This document shows positions 8,893 through 18,289 of a stretch of 64,000 bases of DNA, piece after piece; within the stretch, counting starts at the first letter, position 1; each line of letters starts with the position of its first letter. A program made the translations under genes and the position numbers. Source of the stretch: a bacterium (GTDB lineage: Bacteria; Sumerlaeota; Sumerlaeia; SLMS01; JAHLLQ01); assembly GCA_020444065.1 (NCBI GenBank), contig JAHLLQ010000003.1, positions 444,979 to 508,978 of the forward strand, in the 5' to 3' direction. The notes under the pieces were generated by a model. That model ran no database searches, was not told where the DNA came from, and was given only the letters and a program-made list of their open reading frames with translations.

Positions 8893-10722
8893 CTAATACC
8901 CTGTCGATCGCACCACGTCGCCGATGTCCAGCACGAAATCGCCGTTCAGATCCGCATCCGTCTTCTCAGAAGGACTGAGGCTCAACTGCGCGAGCAGGAA
9001 GTCTGCGATCTCCGTTGTTGAGACAGGCAGGGGAGTCGGAATCGGCGTTGGAGTGCCCGTCGGGCTGGGTGTTGGAGTAGCCGAAGGTGTCGGCGTCGGC
9101 GTGTTCGTCGGCGAAGGACTGGGTATTGGTGTTGGCGTCTTTGAAGGTGTTGCGGTCGGAGGCACGCCCGTGGGAGTTGCAGTCGGCGTCTCGGTGGGCG
9201 TGGCACTCGGTGTGGGAGTCGGCGTATCCGATGGGGTGGGCGATGGTGTCGACGACGGCGTCGGGCTGGGCGTGTCGCTTGGCGTCGGCGAAGCCGTCGG
9301 TGTGGGGGACGGAGTCGGCGTGGGCGTGGGTGGGAGCAGAGGGTATTCGTTCCCCACAACCACATCACGCGTTCCTGTGCCATTGAACGATGGATCGACG
9401 TAGAGCACTCGCAGACGCGGAGTGTTATCCACTGGCGTCAGGGCCATCTGTCCCGGACCGGTGTGGTAGAGCGCAGAGACCGTCGGATAGATCTCGCCGG
9501 AATCGCTGAAGCTGGAAATCGGTGCGGCAGGATTCCCAGTGAAGCCGCCAAGGTTGAACTTCTCGCTCAGTCCACCTGTGTTGCGCACGGCAACGATGCG
9601 TTGATTGAACTCATCCCACGAGATATGCACGCGCCGCGTGAAGCGATCCTGAACATCGATATCGCCATCGACGATGATGGATGGATAGCTCGGCTGGAAC
9701 TGCGATGTGGACGCCGCGAAGCTCTCCACGAGCGTGACGCTGGGCTCATCTGTGTTTCCTTCAAGAGGAGAAAACTGCAGATAGTTGACCGTGCGCTGTG
9801 GCGTATCCGTGCGAATGAATGCCACGTGCCCGACCCAGTAGTCGCGCCCAGTGCCAACGGACTGGACGTCGAGAGCAGGGCTGTCACCGGTCGCCGTGCC
9901 CGTCTGGCTGTTCAAGATCGGAAGGACCTGGGAGAAGTAAGTAATCGCAGAGGACGTGTTCTCGTTCGCAATCACGGACGTGTAGAGACCACCGCCCTTC
10001 TCCCATACGATCGCGCCTTGGTGGAAATCGTTGATCGTATCAACCATGTGAACGATATCGATGACTGGGTTGGCTTCGCCGTTTGTCTCATCCACGTCGC
10101 CGGGCTGGTCGGAGATATCGGCCGGGCTACCCCAGTACGTGACGGTTCCCACATTGCCGGTCACTAGCAGCACATCGTTATCGACCGGTGTGCTGAACGG
10201 GTCCGGACCGATGTAGGCAATCATCGGCAGGACCTTGTTGCCGTACTTCACGGTTGCGACGGAAGGCGTGCTTTCCGACTGACCCTCTGTGTCCGTCGCG
10301 TTCGACTGGCTGCGTACGATATTGCCGGACGGATTAAAGATCGCGTGGTAGATGTCGGTGGCTGTGTCGCTGGATCCGCCCGGGCCTTCCCAGGCCACGT
10401 GGGCGTTGCCGTTCCGATCGACTGCGATGGACGGGTGATTGTGGGGGCCGACCGTCGTGGAAAGTTGAACCGGCGGCAGGAAGTCCGACCCGCCGACGGT
10501 CTGCTCCACCGTGCCGAAGATATGCGTCGTGCCATCGGCCGTGCCGACGTACGCGACATAGACCTTTCCAAGCGAACTGTTGTCGCGATGCTGGTGCGTG
10601 ATGACAACATTGCGCACGCTGCCGCCCACATCGAGAGCAACCGGTGCGGATTGGTTAAAGCCAATGGCCTGGGCAATGCCTGCAGTCAAAACCACAAGGG
10701 TCAAAATCGCAAATCGACGCAT
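8893..10722 (-). CDS. Secreted protein with Pro/Thr linker and C-terminal dockerin-like repeat
   Basis: Function unknown; 609 aa. Signal peptide [19 protein letters not shown]. Residues about 20-460 form a beta-rich domain with repeated blocks such as [18 protein letters not shown] and [16 protein letters not shown], which recall the blades of sialidase-like propellers. A 110-residue linker rich in TPTP, SPTP and ATPT follows, then a short C-terminal end with [16 protein letters not shown], a Ca-binding dockerin-type loop. Only one such loop is visible, where cellulosomal dockerins have two. The start at 10722 has GGAGG 8 bases ahead. The layout (exported head, extended linker, Ca-binding tail) suggests a cell-surface or extracellular protein. 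No catalytic motif is recognised. Confidence 0.75.
   Translation of the reverse strand: MRRFAILTLVVLTAGIAQAIGFNQSAPVALDVGGSVRNVVITHQHRDNSSLGKVYVAYVGTADGTTHIFGTVEQTVGGSDFLPPVQLSTTVGPHNHPSIAVDRNGNAHVAWEGPGGSSDTATDIYHAIFNPSGNIVRSQSNATDTEGQSESTPSVATVKYGNKVLPMIAYIGPDPFSTPVDNDVLLVTGNVGTVTYWGSPADISDQPGDVDETNGEANPVIDIVHMVDTINDFHQGAIVWEKGGGLYTSVIANENTSSAITYFSQVLPILNSQTGTATGDSPALDVQSVGTGRDYWVGHVAFIRTDTPQRTVNYLQFSPLEGNTDEPSVTLVESFAASTSQFQPSYPSIIVDGDIDVQDRFTRRVHISWDEFNQRIVAVRNTGGLSEKFNLGGFTGNPAAPISSFSDSGEIYPTVSALYHTGPGQMALTPVDNTPRLRVLYVDPSFNGTGTRDVVVGNEYPLLPPTPTPTPSPTPTASPTPSDTPSPTPSSTPSPTPSDTPTPTPSATPTETPTATPTGVPPTATPSKTPTPIPSPSPTNTPTPTPSATPTPSPTGTPTPIPTPLPVSTTEIADFLLAQLSLSPSEKTDADLNGDFVLDIGDVVRSTGY
9027..9336. 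repeat. Low-complexity coding repeat (Pro/Thr linker)
   Basis: Six- and twelve-base units of the type GGCGTCGGNGTN repeat within the minus-strand gene at 8893-10722 and encode the TPTP/SPTP linker. This is a protein-level repeat, not a CRISPR array or mobile element. Confidence 0.85.
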
Positions 10723-10772
10723 AGTTGGAACCTCCATGGAAAACCGGAGCAAACACGAGACCAGCCTCGCAC

Positions 10773-11090
10773 TTAGTGGGGCCACCACACCTTGCCATCT
10801 TCTGTTTCTATAACGCGCGTTTGGGCTCCGTCACGGCTTTCGAAGTAGCGGGCCTTGACGCCGGGGGCGAGGGACTTCGCCAGGTCGGGCGAGTCGGGTT
10901 CGGATTCGAAGAACTGGATGGAATACGGCCCGGGCGGATCGAGGAATGTGAATGCGACGCGGTAGTACGGCGCAGGGATCCCGGCACCGTCAGGCTGAGG
11001 CGTCAGCGAATGGATCTCGATCGACCGCGGCTTTGCCGATTTTCGAAGCTCATCGGCCTGCCGGCGGCGTCCGGCGTTGAACAGACTCAT
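10773..11090 (-). CDS. Small cytoplasmic protein of unknown function
   Basis: A 105-aa protein with no signal peptide or membrane segment. Residues about 22-104 look like a compact beta domain ([43 protein letters not shown]). The ATG overlaps the stop of the phosphoesterase gene upstream in ATGA fashion (11087-11090), so it is very likely real and translationally coupled to it. I do not recognise the family. A role with the phosphoesterase is inference from the overlap only. Confidence 0.65.
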   Translation of the reverse strand: MSLFNAGRRRQADELRKSAKPRSIEIHSLTPQPDGAGIPAPYYRVAFTFLDPPGPYSIQFFESEPDSPDLAKSLAPGVKARYFESRDGAQTRVIETEDGKVWWPH

Positions 11091-12031
11091 GAAATCTCCT
11101 GGGCTACCTGTGCGGCGGCCTTCTGCAGGTTGCGATATTCTCCCGGGGCGGGCTCCGGGACGTCAACCTGCGACCAAACCTCTTCCTCAACGCTGTATGT
11201 GTGCAGGCGCATGCGCGTCTGCCCGTCTTCGCGAAGCAACTGTGTGAAGCCGAGATCCGGATTCGGATCGTGCCGGATCATCAGCGGCGCCCCCCCGTTC
11301 AGATACGTGATGTTCGGTTGGGCCGAGCTGCGATACACCCAGCGATAGTGATGGTGCCCGTGCAGATAGAGCACCGGAATGTCGAGGCCGCCGAGCAGTT
11401 GGAGAAGCGGTTCGGTGTTGTAGAGCTGAATGCCGCGGTCGTGCTTCAGAACGCCCGGAGGATCCTCGGCGGGGAAATGGCAAAGCAGCCAAAGCTCCCG
11501 GACATTCGCAGCATTCTCCGAGAGCCAATGGGCCAGTGCGTCGATTTGCGGTTTCGGGACGCGGCCAAAGCTGCCCGTCAGGCCGTTCTTCGTCGTCGCA
11601 TCCAGGCCCGCCAGCCAAACACCGTCTCCGAGATCGCTGTAGTGGGGCCACGTTCCCATGTCGCACCAGTTCGAAAGGTGAGATTCAAACGTGCGCGAAC
11701 GAATGGCTCCGCCAGTATAGCGATCGTGATTCCCGGGCACGGCGCGAATTCGCCCCGGAAGTTTCTCGTCAAGAACAGAGAGAGCGGCGAGTGCGGCCCG
11801 ATACTCGGACTTAAGTGCCGTTGTTGTGAAATCGCCACTGAACAACATCCAATCGGCGTGCAACTCCATCATGCGCTCGACCAGGACGACCCCGCGATGA
11901 ATATGAAACTTGCGCGCCCGATTCAGCGCCAGATTCCCAACGCCGAGAATGCGCTTTCCAAACAGCGCCATCGGATTGCGCGGGAAGCGCCAGAAATGCA
12001 AATCGCCAATGTGCAGTGCCGTGAACGACAT
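11087..12031 (-). CDS. Calcineurin-like metallophosphoesterase (cytoplasmic)
   Basis: A 314-aa two-metal phosphoesterase without signal peptide. The five family motifs are in order: ALHIGDLHFW (D-x-H), MLFSGDFTT (GD), VPGNHDRYTGG (GNHD), LLCHFPAED (the usual H) and YLHGHHHYRW (GHxH). This pattern is shared by CpdA/Icc-type cyclic-nucleotide phosphodiesterases and many relatives, so the substrate is open. It lies 31 bases downstream of purB on the same strand and overlaps the next small gene by 4 bases, forming the tail of the amylase-purB run. Confidence 0.85.
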   Translation of the reverse strand: MSFTALHIGDLHFWRFPRNPMALFGKRILGVGNLALNRARKFHIHRGVVLVERMMELHADWMLFSGDFTTTALKSEYRAALAALSVLDEKLPGRIRAVPGNHDRYTGGAIRSRTFESHLSNWCDMGTWPHYSDLGDGVWLAGLDATTKNGLTGSFGRVPKPQIDALAHWLSENAANVRELWLLCHFPAEDPPGVLKHDRGIQLYNTEPLLQLLGGLDIPVLYLHGHHHYRWVYRSSAQPNITYLNGGAPLMIRHDPNPDLGFTQLLREDGQTRMRLHTYSVEEEVWSQVDVPEPAPGEYRNLQKAAAQVAQEIS

Positions 12032-12062
12032 TTGAGACTCTTTCCATCCTCTACTCAGTTTA

Positions 12063-13364
12063 CTATTTCAGGCTGATACCACAGCGTTTGTAAATTGCGG
12101 TGACGTGCGCCAGGTAAGGCGAAACATCGAATGCATTTTCGAGTGTCTCGCGGCCGATCTTTGCGGCGACAACATCTTCCTTCAGCAACTCGTCCAGGAA
12201 CGCATCCCCCCCATTCCAGGTTCGCATCGCGGCGGCCTGGACGGCAGCATAGGAATCCTCGCGGGAGAGCCCTTCCTCGACAAGACGAAGTAGAACCCGT
12301 TGTGAAAAAACTAACCCACGAGTCAGGCCGATGTTATCCTTCATCCGCTGCTTGTTAACTCTCAATCCAGAGAGAACGCCGATCAATTTGTTCAGCATGT
12401 AGTCGGTCAACATGCACGCGTCCGGGAGGTTGATGCGCTCGACACTGGAATGAGAAATGTCACGTTCGCTCCAGAGGGCAACATTCTCCAGGGCCGGCAT
12501 CGCATATCCGCGCAGCATACGCGCCAGTCCCGTCAGCCGTTCGCAGATGATCGGATTGCGCTTGTGTGGCATCGCGGAACTGCCCTTTTGGCCTTTGCGG
12601 AACGGTTCTTCCAGTTCGCGAATTTCAGGGCGCTGCAGGTGCCGAATCTCTGTGGCGATCTTCTCGATCGAGGCACCGATCTGTGCCAGCGCCAACGCAA
12701 ACTCCGCGTGACGATCGCGTTGCAGAACTTGCGTTGAAACGGGAGCGACGGAGAGCTTCAGTTTCTTACACACACGCTCCTCAAGCTTTAAACCCGTGTG
12801 GGCCGCCGTACCGACCGCGCCGCTGATCTTGCCAAAGGCAATCGACTGGCAGGCGGCGTCAAAACGGACTTTCTGGCGCTCGAATTCCTGGCGCCACACG
12901 AGCGCCTTGAGGCCGAACGTTGTTGGTTCCGCGTGCATCCCATGCGTGCGGCCCATCATGATCGTGTGGGCGTGCTTCTTCGCCAGTTTTGTCAGTTCTT
13001 TTTTGACGGTGTTGAGATCGCGCTGAATGATCTCGCCCGCACGTTTCAGGCGCAGGGCGAAGGCAGTATCCACGACATCGCTGCTCGTCAGGCCCAAGTG
13101 GACGAAGCGCGAGGAGGGACCGATTTTCTCTGCGAGTTGCGTTGTGAACGCGATCACGTCGTGGTGGACGGTGTTTTCTATTTCTTCAATTCGGGCGACA
13201 TCGATCTTTGCGCGGCTATGAATGCGCTTCAGGTCGGCATCGGGGATTTTCCCCATCTTGTTCCATACATCGCAAACTGCCAGTTCGACTTCGAGCCAGG
13301 AAGCGAATTTCGCCTCCTCGTTCCACAGGTCTTTCATGGGAGAAAGCGAATAACGATCAATCAT
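12063..13364 (-). CDS. purB: Adenylosuccinate lyase
   Basis: Cytoplasmic enzyme that removes fumarate from SAICAR and from adenylosuccinate in purine synthesis. The 433-aa product starts MIDRYSLSPMKDLWNEEAKF, a standard PurB opening, and carries the lyase signature GSSAMPHKRNPI with the catalytic mobile-loop serine, plus the upstream HDVIAFTTQL and MMGRTHGMHAEPTTFG blocks that hold the catalytic histidines. Length is normal. The ATG lies 3 bases after the stop of the amylase gene, so the two are probably on one transcript, an unusual pairing with no obvious metabolic link. Confidence 0.97.
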   Translation of the reverse strand: MIDRYSLSPMKDLWNEEAKFASWLEVELAVCDVWNKMGKIPDADLKRIHSRAKIDVARIEEIENTVHHDVIAFTTQLAEKIGPSSRFVHLGLTSSDVVDTAFALRLKRAGEIIQRDLNTVKKELTKLAKKHAHTIMMGRTHGMHAEPTTFGLKALVWRQEFERQKVRFDAACQSIAFGKISGAVGTAAHTGLKLEERVCKKLKLSVAPVSTQVLQRDRHAEFALALAQIGASIEKIATEIRHLQRPEIRELEEPFRKGQKGSSAMPHKRNPIICERLTGLARMLRGYAMPALENVALWSERDISHSSVERINLPDACMLTDYMLNKLIGVLSGLRVNKQRMKDNIGLTRGLVFSQRVLLRLVEEGLSREDSYAAVQAAAMRTWNGGDAFLDELLKEDVVAAKIGRETLENAFDVSPYLAHVTAIYKRCGISLK

Positions 13365-13367
13365 CGG

Positions 13368-15149
13368 TTACTGTTCCCGTTCGAGGATTAGAATGCCTTG
13401 CGGTTTCAGTGCGCCGGTCTCCAACGCGTTTCCTGCTTCCGTTTCCCAACCGTCGACAACGCGCCATGGCATGCGCGCCGTGCGTCCGGCGCCGCCGCGA
13501 TAGAATGCCGCTTCGTAAAGCAAGTCCTTGATCGAAACGGCATCCTGCTCCGAAGTATTCAAGATAACAAGAGTTCGATCGTTCGGAGAATTCAATTCAT
13601 ACGCCAGCAGCCCCGGCTTGTCCCCGGCCGCGACGAAGCGCGGGAATCCGTGCCGGAACGACTCGCGAGCCTTGCGCGATTCCAGAAGTCGTTTTGTGAA
13701 TTGGAAGAGTTCCGATGTCGTATCGAAATTGTCACCCAAAGACGGCCCGGCTTCGAACAAGCCATCAAACATATCTTCCCGGCTATCCGACCAACCGCGT
13801 CCCTCTGCGCCGGAGAAACCCTGCTCCGTTCCGTAATAGATAATCGGCGTTCCGCCGGTAGTCATCAGATAGACGAGGGCCAGCTTTAGCCGATTATGCA
13901 ATTTCACTTTGTCAGGCTGGCTTCCCTTGGCAATTGCCAGGAAGCGTTTCCCGTCGTGGTTGTCCAGGAAGCGCACAAGTCGCCCGCGGGCGTGCTCGGC
14001 CAGGTTTGTCTGGAGCTGGTAGTTGATTTCAGATAGCTCCAATGTCCCAGACGTTGCGCGCGCGAACACATCCTGCAGAACGGGAAGCCGGGGGAAATCG
14101 AGCAGCGAATCGTAGGCCGGTGAACCGTCCGGCTGCACGAGGAACTCATTCAGGAACGGAATATCATAATCCCAGACTTCGCCAAAGATCATAAAATCGT
14201 CTTTGCCGAGCGACGCCGCGTGTTCCTTGATTGCCGGGCACCACTCGTACCAGAAGTCCGGTTCGACGTGCTTGGTCGTATCGACACGAAACCCATCGCA
14301 ATCGGTCGCCGTGATCAGATCGGAGTAGAATCGGATCATCTCCTTGCGCACTTCTGGCAATTCGGTCTTCAGATCGTTAAGGCCGAAAAGCTCTCCGAGT
14401 ACCAGCGACTCCGGGTAGTTCCAATCCAGGTTTCCGTGCGCGTGAAAGAGCTCGAGATTATCGAATGGCGGGTTGTAGCGAACGTTTGAATTCCGCCAGC
14501 GCAGTTCATACTCATCCGGCGGCGGCAGGAACGCCGGCGCACCTTCGCCGACCGTCTCGATCAGATAGCTCATGTGGTTGCACACCACATCGATGAAGAC
14601 GCGGATGTCGCGCTTGTGGGCTTCGTCGATGAAGTCCTGCAACTCAGCCAGCGTTCCCCAATGCGGATCGATTCGTCCAAAGTCGAGCGCGTGGTAGCCA
14701 TGGTACTGACCGTGTGTATTCAGCACCACGGGCGAAATCCAGACGGCCGAAACACCGAGCTCTTCCAGGTACGGCAGCTTCTCCTTCAGGCCGGCGAAGT
14801 CACCTCCGTGGATCCGGTCCGCGTGCGCACGGTCGATCGTTCCACGGGGGTGATCGTTGTCGTTATCCGGATCGCCGTTGTACCATCGATCTGTCAGCAG
14901 GTGATAGATGACCTCGTCGCGCCAGTCGCCGGGAGAGGGGAAATACGAGTCGCGTGGCGTCTTGGCCGCCTCGGTGATCGAATAGGCCGGATCGACGAGG
15001 ACGGCGCGGATGGGCCTGTCGCGTTCGAGATCCGCCCCGGGGCTGGGGCCGCGGACCGGTTCGGGCCCGTGGCCGCACGCCAGCAAGAGAGCTGTGCACA
15101 GGACGCCCGCCAAGGCACCTGCAAGACGAGTTGCGCGTTTTTCGGACAT
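13368..15149 (-). CDS. GH13 alpha-amylase-family lipoprotein
   Basis: Glycoside hydrolase family 13 enzyme acting on alpha-glucans. The ATG at 15149 (GGAG ahead) opens a lipoprotein signal with lipobox LLLAC (Cys25), so the 593-aa protein should be membrane-anchored outside the cytoplasm; the longer open frame upstream lacks a signal. GH13 regions are clear: DVVCNH 187-192; DGFRVDTTKH with nucleophile D290; FGEVWD with acid/base E324; FLDNHD with D399. An early YHLLTDRWYNGD and GGDFAGLKEKLPYL are typical of maltogenic or cyclomaltodextrinase-like members, so the exact substrate (starch, maltodextrin) is uncertain. It heads the minus-strand run containing purB. Confidence 0.92.
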   Translation of the reverse strand: MSEKRATRLAGALAGVLCTALLLACGHGPEPVRGPSPGADLERDRPIRAVLVDPAYSITEAAKTPRDSYFPSPGDWRDEVIYHLLTDRWYNGDPDNDNDHPRGTIDRAHADRIHGGDFAGLKEKLPYLEELGVSAVWISPVVLNTHGQYHGYHALDFGRIDPHWGTLAELQDFIDEAHKRDIRVFIDVVCNHMSYLIETVGEGAPAFLPPPDEYELRWRNSNVRYNPPFDNLELFHAHGNLDWNYPESLVLGELFGLNDLKTELPEVRKEMIRFYSDLITATDCDGFRVDTTKHVEPDFWYEWCPAIKEHAASLGKDDFMIFGEVWDYDIPFLNEFLVQPDGSPAYDSLLDFPRLPVLQDVFARATSGTLELSEINYQLQTNLAEHARGRLVRFLDNHDGKRFLAIAKGSQPDKVKLHNRLKLALVYLMTTGGTPIIYYGTEQGFSGAEGRGWSDSREDMFDGLFEAGPSLGDNFDTTSELFQFTKRLLESRKARESFRHGFPRFVAAGDKPGLLAYELNSPNDRTLVILNTSEQDAVSIKDLLYEAAFYRGGAGRTARMPWRVVDGWETEAGNALETGALKPQGILILEREQ

Positions 15150-15379
15150 CCTGATCTCCCACGGGCCGATTGGCTCGGCGGTCACCATCCTCGCCCCCGG
15201 CCCCCGTGCGCAAGGGCGGTGTGCCCCTATGTCCCGGGTCGGAACGCGTTCATGCGGACTTGCAATCCGTTCTCGCCCCGAGGTATCAAGGTGCCAAGCG
15301 CGCACAGTGCCGATTTCAGGGCGGCGGTTCTCCGCAGGATCGGTCCGCGCGACAATCCCCAAGGAGGCCAGATCCCCTC

Positions 15380-15589
15380 ATGGCTCACCATACCTATAAG
15401 AAGATCGAAGTCGTCGGCACGTCCCCGAACTCCATCGACGAGGCCATCCAGAACGCCGTCGCGAAGGCCTCGAAGAGCGTTCACAAGATGCGCTGGTTCG
15501 AACTCGTCGAAGCCCGAGGCGCCATCGACGGCGACAAGGTGACTGAATTCCAGGCAACGGTGAAGATCGGTTTTACACTGGACGACTGA
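15380..15589 (+). CDS. Dodecin, flavin-binding protein
   Basis: Small protein of a family that assembles into a hollow dodecamer storing FMN, FAD or riboflavin. The 69-aa product has the whole family layout: MAHHTYKKIEVVGTSPNSID, the helix EAIQNAVAKASKSV, then MRWFELVEARG, whose Trp stacks on the flavin, and FQATVKIGFTLDD at the end. The open frame extends further upstream, but the ATG at 15380 follows AAGGAGG (15361-15367), although at a long spacing of 12. It is divergent from the amylase gene and followed by its own terminator, so it is probably monocistronic. Confidence 0.93.
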   Translation: MAHHTYKKIEVVGTSPNSIDEAIQNAVAKASKSVHKMRWFELVEARGAIDGDKVTEFQATVKIGFTLDD

Positions 15590-15610
15590 GAAGGTCTTGC
15601 AGAGAAGTCT

Positions 15611-15664
15611 GGGGCGGCCGGGTCGGGGATGACTCCCACGATCGGTCGCCCCGATTCCATTTTT
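15611..15664 (+). terminator. Terminator after dodecin
   Basis: Stem GGGGCGGCCG (15611-15620) pairs with CGGTCGCCCC (15643-15652) with one G-U pair, followed by GATTCCATTTTT. It lies 21 bases past the dodecin stop. Confidence 0.7.
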
Positions 15665-15769
15665 AGAAGCAACTATCCGATTTCGCTTGCGCCGAGCCCT
15701 GCGAAGTTGTCTATTTTGGACATAGACGATATGGAATATCGAGAATGGTCCGAATGGAGCGTGGCGAAT

Positions 15770-16240
15770 ATGCGTTGGAAGGTCCTCTTAGTCGCCGGAA
15801 TCGCATCAGGCATTGCCCTGGGTGTCGCGGCTGGCATTGGCGGGTTCACCTTCGTTTACGCGGAGGGCGCCTCCTACCTGGTCGACGATCCCGAGTCCTG
15901 CGCAAACTGCCATATCATGAATGAGCAGTATGATGGCTGGTCGAAATCCAGTCACTCCTCCATCGCCACATGCAACGACTGTCACACTCCACACACATTT
16001 GTGGGCAAGTGGACGACCAAGGCCCTGAACGGCTATCATCACTCGATGGCTTTTACCGTCGGCGGCTTCCACGAACCCATCCAGATTACCGAGCGGAATC
16101 GACGCATCACCGAGCAGGCCTGTCGAGATTGCCATGGCGAAATCGTCAGCATGATCGATCCCGAATCTGCATCGCCTCATGCCGGTTCGGACTCCTTATC
16201 TTGCCTGAAGTGCCACCAGTCCGTCGGGCACTTGCACTAA
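15770..16240 (+). CDS. nrfH: NrfH-type tetrahaem cytochrome c, quinol-oxidising subunit of nitrite reductase
   Basis: Membrane-anchored cytochrome that takes electrons from menaquinol and passes them to NrfA. The 156-aa product has one N-terminal helix (residues 4-30) and four CXXCH haem motifs: CANCH (44-48), CNDCH (68-72), CRDCH (118-122) and CLKCH (145-149). CHIMNEQYDGW matches the first-haem region of NrfH, where Met serves as a ligand. I prefer ATG 15770, with GGAG at 15756-15759; ATG 15731 is also in frame and would add 13 residues. nrfA follows 34 bases later. Confidence 0.93.
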   Translation: MRWKVLLVAGIASGIALGVAAGIGGFTFVYAEGASYLVDDPESCANCHIMNEQYDGWSKSSHSSIATCNDCHTPHTFVGKWTTKALNGYHHSMAFTVGGFHEPIQITERNRRITEQACRDCHGEIVSMIDPESASPHAGSDSLSCLKCHQSVGHLH

Positions 16241-16274
16241 TCATCTCGCCCAGCGGGGCACAGGGAGACATCTC

Positions 16275-17714
16275 ATGAGCGCAAAGACGCCCAAGTCGCC
16301 AGGACGCAAGTTATTCACAATCATTGTCATAACCGCTGTGATTGCGGCGGGCGTCTCGCTCGCCACCGTGGCGCTGCTTGTCAGCATCTTCGAGCACAAA
16401 CAGGAAGCGCGGAACCCGTTCTACCGTGTCGTCGAGTTAGACGATGACACAGTGGATCCAGAGATCTGGGGGAAGAACTTTCCGCTCCAATTCGATTCGT
16501 ACAAGAAGACTGTCGACATGGTGCGGACGCGTCATGGGGGCAGCGAAGCCGTGATCCACGAACCGACTGAAACAGATCCACGGACTGAAGTCTCTCAGAG
16601 CAAGATCGAAGCAGATCCTCGCATGAAGCGGATGTGGGCGGGCTACTCGTTCTCCGCGGACTTCCGCGAGGAGCGTGGCCACGCGTACATGCTTGTGGAC
16701 CAGACCTACACCGGCCGCCAGCAGGCGGCTCCGCAACCTGGCACTTGCATTAATTGTCACGCTTCCACGTATACCGCCTACAAAGAGCTCGGCGATGGCG
16801 ACATCATGGAGGGGTTCGCGAAGATCAATCAGATGTCCTATGCCGAAGCCCGCGAGCACGTCGATCACCCGGTCTCGTGCCTGGATTGCCACGATCCAGA
16901 CACGATGCACCTACGGGTCACGCGGCCCGCCTTCATCGAAGGCATCCGCCTGGTTAAGGCCGCCGAGGGACTCGATGACTACGATGTGAATCGAGATGCC
17001 TCTCGCCAGGAGATGCGCACCTACGCCTGTGCTCAATGCCACGTGGAATATTACTTTGCCGGCGATGAGAAGCGGCTCACGTTCCCTTGGCACAACGGCC
17101 GTAAGGCGGATGAGATTCTGGAGTACTACGAAGAGATTGGATTCAAAGACTGGACGCACAAAGAAACCGGCGCACCGATGCTCAAAGCTCAACATCCGGA
17201 GTTCGAAATGTGGAGCCAGGGAATTCATTCGAAGGCAGGCGTTTCTTGCGCCGACTGTCACATGCCGTACATGCGAGTTGGCGCTCAGAAGGTCAGTGAC
17301 CATCACGTTCGTAGCCCCTTGCTGAACATCAACAACGCTTGCCAGACTTGCCACCGCGAAAGCGAGAGCGAGATGCTGGACCGCGCAGAGACTATTCAGG
17401 CCCGTCATATTGAGATGCGGGACATGGCGCTCGATGCGCTTGTGGAGCTCATCGACGGTATCAAGAAGGCTCAGGATGCAGGGGCGACACAGGACGAGCT
17501 AGCGGATGCGTTGAACTACCAGCGGAAAGCCTCGTTCCTCCTGGACTTTGCGGAGGCAGAGAACTCAGCCGGCTTCCACGCCGACCAGGAGGCTGCCCGC
17601 GTATTGAGTAAGTCGATGGACTTCTCCCGGCGAGGTTGGATGACTCTCGCCGATTGGTGGGAAGGCCAGCGCACAGAAACAGATACGATTGCCGAGGTTA
17701 TTCCCGCGGATTAG
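16275..17714 (+). CDS. nrfA: Ammonia-forming cytochrome c nitrite reductase, CXXCH-type haem 1
   Basis: Pentahaem enzyme reducing nitrite to ammonium with six electrons. The 479-aa product has an uncleaved-looking N-terminal helix (13-38) and five haem motifs: CINCH 158-162, CLDCH 202-206, CAQCH 252-256, CADCH 325-329 and CQTCH 356-360. Family active-site features are present: ERGHAY (R134), CAQCHVEYYF and WSQGIHSKAG with H318. The unusual point is the first motif. In most NrfA the catalytic haem is bound by CXXCK with Lys as ligand, but here it is CXXCH, a variant known from a minority of NrfA such as that of Campylobacter jejuni. With nrfH it forms a two-gene operon, without Ccm-type accessory genes nearby. 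Confidence 0.95.
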   Translation: MSAKTPKSPGRKLFTIIVITAVIAAGVSLATVALLVSIFEHKQEARNPFYRVVELDDDTVDPEIWGKNFPLQFDSYKKTVDMVRTRHGGSEAVIHEPTETDPRTEVSQSKIEADPRMKRMWAGYSFSADFREERGHAYMLVDQTYTGRQQAAPQPGTCINCHASTYTAYKELGDGDIMEGFAKINQMSYAEAREHVDHPVSCLDCHDPDTMHLRVTRPAFIEGIRLVKAAEGLDDYDVNRDASRQEMRTYACAQCHVEYYFAGDEKRLTFPWHNGRKADEILEYYEEIGFKDWTHKETGAPMLKAQHPEFEMWSQGIHSKAGVSCADCHMPYMRVGAQKVSDHHVRSPLLNINNACQTCHRESESEMLDRAETIQARHIEMRDMALDALVELIDGIKKAQDAGATQDELADALNYQRKASFLLDFAEAENSAGFHADQEAARVLSKSMDFSRRGWMTLADWWEGQRTETDTIAEVIPAD

Positions 17715-17716
17715 CA

Positions 17717-18289
17717 CTACTCCGTCCGCCGGAATTCGACGTCGATGGCTTCTTCTTCCTCTTCCTCATCCGGCGCATGGTGGCCGTACGTGCCCGGTTC
17801 GGCGTCGAAGACTCCCGGACGAGATGCCGGGCCGGAGGATGGCGGACGAGTCCCGAAATGGGCCTGGAACCCTCCCGGGCCCATTCCCGTGCGGCGCATC
17901 TTGAAGGCGCGTTTGCCCCATCGCATCAGCGCCCGCGCATAGACTCGGCGGCAGATCGGCACCAGCGTCGAGAATCCGATCAGATCTGTGATCATGCCCG
18001 GCGTGATCAGCAATGCCCCACCGATCAGGATCATTACTCCATCGGCGAGCGATTGCGCGGGAAAGCGTCCGGCTGCCAATTCCGTCTGGGCCTTGCGCAA
18101 CACCGCGAGGCCCTCGTGCTTCGCCATCGCAGAGCCGACGATCGCCGACACAATCGCGACGGCAATCGTGGCGGGCCAGGTGATCAGGCTCGCCATCAGG
18201 AAGATCAGCCAGATCTCCAGCAGCGTGAAAGTGGCGAACAGGAAGAACAGAATGGTTCCGATCGGCAGGCGTCGGCGTTGAGCTGGCAT
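17717..18289 (-). CDS. fxsA: FxsA family membrane protein
   Basis: Small inner-membrane protein; in E. coli FxsA overexpression relieves exclusion of phage T7 by the F plasmid, and the normal role is unknown. The 190-aa product has the family core: helices LPIGTILFFLFATFTLLEIW, then a second helix, AKHEGLAVLRKAQTELAAGR, and GVMILIGGALLITPGMITD with its conserved Gly/Pro. The C-terminal 60 residues are hydrophilic, Gly/Pro-rich and acidic at the end (DEEEEEEAIDVEF), which is not conserved. It is adjacent to the phosphodiesterase gene, which ends one base before this start, and it converges on nrfA. Confidence 0.88.
   Translation of the reverse strand: MPAQRRRLPIGTILFFLFATFTLLEIWLIFLMASLITWPATIAVAIVSAIVGSAMAKHEGLAVLRKAQTELAAGRFPAQSLADGVMILIGGALLITPGMITDLIGFSTLVPICRRVYARALMRWGKRAFKMRRTGMGPGGFQAHFGTRPPSSGPASRPGVFDAEPGTYGHHAPDEEEEEEAIDVEFRRTE

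Noticed and set aside
9027-9336. Regular short repeats that look array-like
   Set aside because: Units are in frame within a gene and encode the TPTP linker. Spacers of constant length and identical repeats, as in CRISPR, are absent.
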